The notes beneath the pieces are model-generated. The model ran no database searches and was not told where the DNA came from. It saw only the letters and a list, made by a program, of their open reading frames with translations. Shown here piece after piece: positions 6,238 through 10,699 of a DNA stretch of 10,699 nt. The DNA is taken from positions 1 to 10,699 of the forward strand of contig CAMNBY010000244.1 of assembly GCA_946533615.1 (NCBI GenBank). Direction: 5' to 3'. Numbering within the stretch: the first letter of the stretch is position 1; every line of letters begins with the position of its first letter. The stretch comes from an uncultured Clostridia bacterium. GTDB taxonomy: Bacteria > Bacillota > Clostridia > Oscillospirales > Ruminococcaceae. The position numbers and the translations under genes were made by a program.

Positions 6238-7824
6238 ATGTCGGAAACGCAGAAAAAAACAAAAGCGCCCATCAGTCTCAAGCTGCAGCTTGGTCTTATC
6301 GTCAGCTTGTTTTATCTTGTCATCGTTGCTGCGGGGATGTACATAATCTATTACAGCAGCACCACCACCTACCTTACCGCAAAGAACGACATGATATCCC
6401 GGGATCTCAATATCATCACAGGCAACTATATCAACGAAAATGTCATAAGCTGGCTCACCGAATACTGGAAGGCTCACCCTGACGAGATCAGGAAGGAAAA
6501 GACAAAAGAGGAAATGGATATGGCCGCCGATACATATCTGTACGGCCTTGAAAAGGACGAAACAAAGGCGCTGCTGGATTCCCTGACCCCCGAGGAGCAG
6601 CTTGCCGTCGCAAAGGATATGTACGGTATGCTTTACAGCGGGCTGTCCGCCGAGGTCACGGAAAGCTCCTACGGCAGCATTTTTATAGTTGACATCACCG
6701 AGGAGAACAGGGGCTTTATCTACTGCGAGGCCGGCGAGATCGAAGACGGCAGCTACAGGTGGGACTACGACCTTGAAAACCACCCCGCCGCCAAAAAGTT
6801 CCTCGACGGCGAAGCCGACGACATCGAGTTCGAGCTTTCGGACGACGCCCGCTTCGGCAAATCGAAGTATTACATCGGCTGCAAGCCGCTGATAGTAAAC
6901 GGCAAGGTCACGGCGCTCATCTGCCTCGGCTATAACTGGGACGCCTTCTACAACGACCTGACCTCTAACATGAGGACAATGGCCGTCCTCACCCTGTTGG
7001 GTATGCTTGTGATGCTGCTGCTGACGCTGGTGATAGTAAACAACATCGTCACTAAGCCGCTTGGCGTGCTTAAGGACGCGGCTCTTGACTTCGCCGAGAA
7101 CAAGGACAGCAAGAGAGTCACGGGACAGATCGACAGCGTCCGCTCGCGCAACGAGATCGGCGTGCTGGCGGGAGGCTTCAACGACCTTGTTGTCGAGATC
7201 GACGACCACATCAAGAGGATAAAGGAAGCCGAGGACGAGATAAGGGATCTTTCAAACAATATACTGCTCGCCCTTGTGCAGACCATTGATGCAAAGGACA
7301 AGTACACCAAGGGCCACTCGAAGCGTGTAGCGCTCTACTCCCGTATGATCGCCGACAGAATGGGCTTTGACAAGGATCAGCGCAACAAGATACACAGAAT
7401 GGGTCTGCTGCACGACATCGGCAAGATCGGCATTCCCGACGAGATAATCAACAAGCCCTCGAAGCTGACGGACGAGGAGTACGACATCATAAAATCTCAC
7501 ACCACTCAGGGCTACAGCATACTTTCGCGCATCGACAGCTTCCCCGAGCTTGCACAGGCCGCCAGATGGCACCACGAGCGCTTAGACGGCACAGGCTATC
7601 CCGACGGGCTGAAGGGCGATGAAGTGCCGCTCGAGGTAAGGATAATCTCTGTCGCCGACAGCTACGACACCATGACCAGCAACCGCAGCTACAGAAAGTT
7701 CCTGCCCCAGGAGGTCGCCCGCAGCGAGATAGAAAAATACGCAGGCACTCAGTTCGACCCCGCGGTCGCAAAGGCAATGCTGGAGATAATCGACGAGGAC
7801 AAGGACTACAGGCTGCATGAATAA
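6238..7824 (+). CDS. Membrane-bound HD-GYP protein, predicted cyclic-di-GMP phosphodiesterase
   Basis: This 528-residue receptor has these parts in order: a short cytoplasmic tail, TM1 (about 17-39), an extracytoplasmic region of ~200 residues (42-243), TM2 (about 246-270), a HAMP linker (about 270-325) with a coiled helix to ~340, and an HD-GYP domain (about 340-525). HD-GYP signatures are complete: His360 (KGHSKRVA), HDIGKIGIPDEI (His392-Asp393), His421, HHERLDGTGYPDGL (445-458) and Asp474 (VADSYD). The metal site and GYP loop are therefore intact and cyclic-di-GMP hydrolysis is expected. There is no GGDEF domain. The outer region has the strand-rich look of a Cache/PAS-like sensor, but its ligand is unknown. 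Translation starts behind a strong AAGGAGG site. The thioesterase gene follows 41 bases later without a terminator. Confidence 0.93.
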   Translation: MSETQKKTKAPISLKLQLGLIVSLFYLVIVAAGMYIIYYSSTTTYLTAKNDMISRDLNIITGNYINENVISWLTEYWKAHPDEIRKEKTKEEMDMAADTYLYGLEKDETKALLDSLTPEEQLAVAKDMYGMLYSGLSAEVTESSYGSIFIVDITEENRGFIYCEAGEIEDGSYRWDYDLENHPAAKKFLDGEADDIEFELSDDARFGKSKYYIGCKPLIVNGKVTALICLGYNWDAFYNDLTSNMRTMAVLTLLGMLVMLLLTLVIVNNIVTKPLGVLKDAALDFAENKDSKRVTGQIDSVRSRNEIGVLAGGFNDLVVEIDDHIKRIKEAEDEIRDLSNNILLALVQTIDAKDKYTKGHSKRVALYSRMIADRMGFDKDQRNKIHRMGLLHDIGKIGIPDEIINKPSKLTDEEYDIIKSHTTQGYSILSRIDSFPELAQAARWHHERLDGTGYPDGLKGDEVPLEVRIISVADSYDTMTSNRSYRKFLPQEVARSEIEKYAGTQFDPAVAKAMLEIIDEDKDYRLHE

Positions 7825-7865
7825 CGCGCGTGAAGCCCTGACAAAATAATAAGCGAGGAATTACC

Positions 7866-8570
7866 ATGTACGAGATCAAAAGGACGGTATATTACAGCCA
7901 CATCGGCGCCGACAGACAGATGCGCCGCAGCGCTATGGTGGACTTCATGCAGGACTGCTGCACCCTGAGCCGTGCAAACGACCCGGTCATCGGGGCGCTG
8001 ATGCAAAAGGGCAGGCTGCTCTTTGTGGCCTATCGCCAGCTGGATCTTTACCGCCTCCCCGAGTATCTTGAGGAGCTGACGGTGCGCACCTATCTCTTTG
8101 AGAGCAGGCGTGTCTACGGCAGGCGCTGCACCGAGCTCATCGGACAGAACGGCGAGATCTGCGCCCGCAGCTATCTGGTCAGCACACTCGTGAACGGCGA
8201 GACCTTTAAGCCCGCCCTGATGACCCCCGAGGAGGACAAGGCCATCGAGCTGCTGCCCGCACCCGAGGACTACGAGCTGACCGACCGCAGGATCGCCCTC
8301 CCCGACGGAGAACCCAAGCGCTTTGAGCCCTTTGTCACCCTGCACTGCCAGACCGACACAAACGCCCACATCAACAACGCCCGCTATTTCGACATCGTTG
8401 ACGAGCTGCTTCCCGCAGGCACAAGGGTCAGCCGCGTCCGCTGCGAGTACAGGTCCTCTGTCATGCCCGGGGACAAGCTCTATCCGCTGCTCTGGGAGCG
8501 GGACGGCGTCTACACCGCTGAGCTTCTGACCGAGGACGGCACACCCGCCGCCATTCTGGAGGTAAGCTGA
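7866..8570 (+). CDS. Acyl-ACP thioesterase (FatA/FatB-like)
   Basis: This 234-residue protein fits the acyl-ACP thioesterase family (PF01643), which hydrolyses acyl-ACP to free fatty acid and ACP and so ends fatty acid elongation. It has two hotdog repeats. The first spans about 1-130, with the start YEIKRTVYYSHIGADRQMRR typical of bacterial members. The second spans about 150-234 and carries the catalytic motif TDTNAHINNARY (Asp164, Asn166, His168), with Glu194 in CEYRSSVMPGD as a probable fourth active-site residue. No signal or membrane segment is present, so it is cytoplasmic. It begins 41 bases after the HD-GYP gene behind a GCGAGGAA site. Its stop overlaps the rlmH ATG by one base (TGATG), and its last codons contain the rlmH ribosome site. 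Chain-length preference cannot be deduced. Confidence 0.9.
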   Translation: MYEIKRTVYYSHIGADRQMRRSAMVDFMQDCCTLSRANDPVIGALMQKGRLLFVAYRQLDLYRLPEYLEELTVRTYLFESRRVYGRRCTELIGQNGEICARSYLVSTLVNGETFKPALMTPEEDKAIELLPAPEDYELTDRRIALPDGEPKRFEPFVTLHCQTDTNAHINNARYFDIVDELLPAGTRVSRVRCEYRSSVMPGDKLYPLLWERDGVYTAELLTEDGTPAAILEVS

Positions 8571-9055
8571 TGCTGCGGGTGAACATTATCGCCGTCGGCA
8601 AGCTTAAGGAAAGCTACTGGCGAAGCGCCGAGAGCGAATACCTCAAGCGACTCGGACCGTCCTGCAAGGCGCAGGTCATCGAGCTGCCCGAGAGCCGCCT
8701 GCCCTCCGAGCCCTCGCAGAAGGAGACCGAAAAGGCCCTTGCCGCCGAGGCCGCCCTGATGCAGCCCTATCTCGACACCCGCGGCGCCTACAACATCGCG
8801 ATGTGCATCGAGGGCCGCCAGCTCACCAGCGAGCAGCTCTCCGAGACACTTTCCGACTGCACCGTGCGCGGCTACTCTACCGTAAATTTCTTCATCGGCT
8901 CCAGCTTCGGCCTGGACGAAAAGCTCAAGCGTGACTGCGCCCTGCGCCTGTCGATGTCAAAGCTGACCTTCCCGCACCAGCTTGCTCGGGTGATGCTCCT
9001 CGAGCAGACCTACCGCGCCTTCCAGATCGCAGAGCACACGAAATACCATAAGTGA
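8570..9055 (+). CDS. rlmH: 23S rRNA (pseudouridine1915-N3)-methyltransferase RlmH
   Basis: This 161-residue protein matches the RlmH/YbeA family (SPOUT fold, PF02590), which uses S-adenosylmethionine to methylate pseudouridine 1915 in helix 69 of 23S rRNA, a late modification of the assembled ribosome. Family marks are the start MLRVNIIAVGKLKESYW, the SAM-binding knot loop FFIGSSFGLDE (about 107-117), LSMSKLTFPHQLARVMLLEQ and the C-terminal YHK. Length is close to the usual ~156-159 residues. Two details differ from the common form: the knot reads IGSS rather than IGGS, and the tail reads AEHTKYHK instead of the usual GEPYHK. Both look tolerable, and the enzyme is probably active. It starts behind GGAGGT, is translationally coupled to the thioesterase, and is the last gene of the operon. 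Confidence 0.95.
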   Translation: MLRVNIIAVGKLKESYWRSAESEYLKRLGPSCKAQVIELPESRLPSEPSQKETEKALAAEAALMQPYLDTRGAYNIAMCIEGRQLTSEQLSETLSDCTVRGYSTVNFFIGSSFGLDEKLKRDCALRLSMSKLTFPHQLARVMLLEQTYRAFQIAEHTKYHK

Positions 9056-9056
9056 A

Positions 9057-9084
9057 GCGCTGCGCTCAGTGAATAGTGAAAAGT
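9057..9084 (+). repeat. 28-bp intergenic tag, copy B
   Basis: This is 26/28 identical to 3846-3873. It begins two bases after the rlmH stop codon. As in the other region, it precedes the ~136-bp repeat and a plus-strand promoter. Confidence 0.7.
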
Positions 9085-9118
9085 TATTTGAACCCCTCCG
9101 TCACGCTGGCGCGTGCCA

Positions 9119-9144
9119 CCTCCCCTGAAAGGGGAGGCTTTTTT
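9119..9144 (+). terminator. Rho-independent terminator after rlmH
   Basis: CCTCCCCT (9119-9126) and AGGGGAGG (9130-9137) form a perfect 8-bp stem with loop GAA, followed by C and six T residues (9139-9144). A second small hairpin, CACGC-TGGC-GCGTG (9102-9115), lies just before it. Together they form the right end of the HD-GYP-thioesterase-rlmH transcript and also resemble GC-rich repeat units common between genes in gut Firmicutes. Confidence 0.85.
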
Positions 9145-9199
9145 ATTCCGCTTTATAAGAGCGATACCTCAATAGAGCGAACCGGATCTTGCACTATCC

Positions 9200-9335
9200 A
9201 TAACGTTCCACCCGCAAACAAGCCTGCCTGACGGCTGCACCGCCGCCTCATTCACAAAGGAACCCACCGCCCTTAGAGGGCGGCGCTGAGACTGTGGCCA
9301 AGCGATGAATTGAAACATTGGTGGGGGAATTAAAA
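9200..9335 (+). repeat. Dispersed ~136-bp non-coding repeat, copy B
   Basis: This copy matches 4000-4136 over its whole length, from ATAACGTTCCACCCG to GGGGGAATTAAAAA, including the perfect hairpin CCGCCC-TTAGA-GGGCGG. The most diverged stretch is near 9216-9231, which also holds the single indel. Like the other copy it lies between genes and just upstream of a promoter, here that of the acyl-CoA synthetase. The 55 bases before it (9145-9199) show nothing recognisable. Confidence 0.8.
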
Positions 9336-9347
9336 ATAAAAAAAGGC

Positions 9348-9376
9348 TTTACAATTCGTTAGGGTTGTGATATAAT
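9348..9376 (+). promoter_or_regulatory. Sigma-A-type promoter for the acyl-CoA synthetase
   Basis: TTTACA (9348-9353), a 17-base spacer and perfect TATAAT (9371-9376) with an extended -10 TGA before it. An A-rich stretch (9331-9344) from the end of the repeat lies directly upstream. Transcription would begin near 9383, leaving a leader of about 63 bases. Confidence 0.8.
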
Positions 9377-9390
9377 AGATTTATGTCAAT

Positions 9391-9423
9391 TTAAAGCTTT
9401 TGTGTTTTTGTGCTTTAACACAA
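9391..9423 (+). promoter_or_regulatory. Two mutually exclusive hairpins in the synthetase leader
   Basis: TTAAAGC (9391-9397) pairs perfectly with GCTTTAA (9412-9418), while TTGTGTT (9400-9406) pairs perfectly with AACACAA (9417-9423). The arms interleave, so only one stem can form if simple nesting is required. They lie between the predicted transcription start and the ribosome site (AAAGGA, 9432-9437). In AT-rich DNA this could be chance, and no known riboswitch was recognised. Confidence 0.3.
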
Positions 9424-9446
9424 TAAAATCGAAAGGATATGAGGAT

Positions 9447-10699
9447 ATGCCAATCACTGAACTGCTTGCGCGCAACGCCGAATTGTACGGCAGCGATATC
9501 GCTCTCGTCGAGGTGAACCCCGAGATAACAGAGCCGAAGAAAAAGACCTGGAAGGAGTATGACCTGATAGAGACAAACCCCGTGGCTCATTACCGCCGCG
9601 AGATCAGCTGGAAGGTCTTTGACGAAAAAGCCAACCGCTTTGCAAATATGCTCATCGACAGGGGCATCGGAAAGGACAACAAGGTCGGCATACTGCTGAT
9701 GAACTGCCTCGAGTGGCTGCCTATCTACTTCGGCATACTGAAAACTGGCGCACTGGCAGTGCCGCTGAACTTCCGCTATGCCTCGGACGAGATCAAGTAC
9801 TGCCTTGACCTTGCAGAGGTGGACGTGCTTATGTTCGGCCCCGAGTTTATCGGAAGGATCGAGGAGATCGCCGACGACATCGGCCGCAGCAGAGTGCTCT
9901 TCTATGTCGGAGAGGGCTGCCCCTCCTTCGCCGAGCACTATGACAGCCAGGTCTGCAACTTTGCAAGCACCGCCCCCGACATCAAGCTTAAAGACAGCGA
10001 CAACGCCGCGATATATTTCTCCTCGGGAACAACAGGCTTCCCCAAGGCGATACTCCACAACCACGAGAGCCTTATGCACTCGGCAAAGGTGGAGCAGAAC
10101 CACCATTCGCAGACGAGGAAGGACGTGTTCCTCTGTATCCCGCCGCTCTATCACACAGGCGCTAAGATGCACTGGTTCGGCAGCCTGATCTCCGGCAGCC
10201 GCGCAGTTCTTCTCAAGGGCATCAAGCCCAAGTCCATAATCCAGACCGTCTCTCGCGAGCACTGCACCATCGTTTGGCTGCTGGTGCCCTGGGCGCAGGA
10301 TATACTTGACGCCATCGACCGCGGAGACATCGACCTCAGCCAGTACGAGCTGAGCCAGTGGAGACTCATGCACATCGGCGCACAGCCCGTTCCGCCTTCG
10401 CTGATAAACCGCTGGAAAAAGGTCTTCCCCAACCACCAGTATGACACGAACTACGGCCTCAGCGAGTCGATCGGCCCGGGCTGCGTCCACCTCGGCGTCG
10501 AGAATATCCATAAGGTCGGCGCTATCGGTATCCCCGGCTATGGCTGGGAGGTCATGATCGCAGACGAGCACGGCAAGCCCGTAGAACAGGGCGAGGTCGG
10601 CGAGCTCTGCGTCAAGGGTCCCGGAGTAATGACCTGCTACTACCGCGACGAAAAAGCCACCGCCGAAACACTGAAAGACGGCTGGCTCTTCACGGGCGA
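9447..10699 (+). CDS. AMP-binding acyl-CoA synthetase/ligase, C-terminus cut by window edge
   Basis: I translated 417 codons from the ATG at 9447; the frame stays open to the right edge and lacks the last ~100 residues, including the mobile C-terminal domain with its catalytic lysine. It belongs to the adenylate-forming (ANL) superfamily, which activates a carboxylic acid with ATP to an acyl-adenylate and then usually to a CoA thioester. Core motifs are the phosphate loop YFSSGTTGFPKAI (190-202), PPLYHTG (232-238), YGLSES (336-341) and GWLFTG (412-417), where the ribose-binding Asp should follow. No signal peptide or membrane segment is seen, and a cytoplasmic fatty-acid or other acyl-CoA ligase is most likely. 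The substrate cannot be assigned. An insert at about 30-50 before the core is slightly unusual. The start has GAAAGGA and GAGG upstream. Confidence 0.9.
   Translation, partial: MPITELLARNAELYGSDIALVEVNPEITEPKKKTWKEYDLIETNPVAHYRREISWKVFDEKANRFANMLIDRGIGKDNKVGILLMNCLEWLPIYFGILKTGALAVPLNFRYASDEIKYCLDLAEVDVLMFGPEFIGRIEEIADDIGRSRVLFYVGEGCPSFAEHYDSQVCNFASTAPDIKLKDSDNAAIYFSSGTTGFPKAILHNHESLMHSAKVEQNHHSQTRKDVFLCIPPLYHTGAKMHWFGSLISGSRAVLLKGIKPKSIIQTVSREHCTIVWLLVPWAQDILDAIDRGDIDLSQYELSQWRLMHIGAQPVPPSLINRWKKVFPNHQYDTNYGLSESIGPGCVHLGVENIHKVGAIGIPGYGWEVMIADEHGKPVEQGEVGELCVKGPGVMTCYYRDEKATAETLKDGWLFTG

Noticed and set aside
6046..7209. A 387-codon minus-strand open frame opposite the HD-GYP gene
   Set aside because: It crosses the terminator and promoter at 6120-6196, has no promoter or ribosome site, and mirrors the HD-GYP codons.
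9381..10571. A 396-codon open frame on the minus strand opposite the acyl-CoA synthetase
   Set aside because: It is a shadow of GC-rich codons; the plus strand shows full AMP-binding motifs, a promoter and a ribosome site, and the minus product has no recognisable domain.

Overview
The window most likely comes from the chromosome of a Gram-positive Clostridia bacterium, probably a Ruminococcus-like member of the Oscillospiraceae. This is an inference from gene content (cytoplasmic GH43 glycosidase with arabinose catabolism, Clostridia-type citrate synthase, acyl-ACP thioesterase, HD-GYP receptor), strong AGGAGG-type ribosome binding sites, sigma-A-like promoters with TATAAT boxes and GC-rich coding sequence. 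No phage, plasmid, insertion-sequence, CRISPR, rRNA or tRNA gene was recognised. Both window edges cut through genes.

Left block, minus strand (1-3763): a tight three-gene pentose operon read right to left from one promoter. It holds an FGGY sugar kinase (probable L-ribulokinase), L-ribulose-5-phosphate 4-epimerase and a GH43 beta-xylosidase/arabinofuranosidase cut by the left edge. The genes overlap by 8 and 4 bases. The glycosidase has no signal peptide, so the operon fits intracellular hydrolysis of imported (arabino)xylo-oligosaccharides and entry of L-arabinose carbon into the pentose phosphate pathway. A 13-bp palindrome lies between the -35 and -10 boxes.

Intergenic region 1 (3698-4282) separates this operon from the divergent citrate synthase gene. 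It is a mosaic of short repeats, a minus-strand terminator-like hairpin and a strong plus-strand promoter. Intergenic region 2 (9056-9446) is built from related pieces: a 28-bp tag and a ~136-bp element are shared at about 90% identity, and in each case repeat sequence ends just before the -35 box of the next gene. This dispersed non-coding element is the main unexplained signal in the window.

Central block, plus strand (4283-6149): citrate synthase followed 10 bases later by a small lipoprotein, ended by a clear Rho-independent terminator. Next block, plus strand (6168-9144): a promoter, a membrane HD-GYP protein (predicted cyclic-di-GMP phosphodiesterase with an extracytoplasmic sensor region and HAMP domain), an acyl-ACP thioesterase and RlmH, probably one transcript, ended by a terminator. 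Right block (9348-10699): a promoter, a leader with two alternative hairpins and an AMP-binding acyl-CoA synthetase/ligase cut by the right edge. The thioesterase (makes free fatty acid) and the ligase (activates carboxylic acids to CoA esters) could act on related acyl groups, but the sequence does not prove this.
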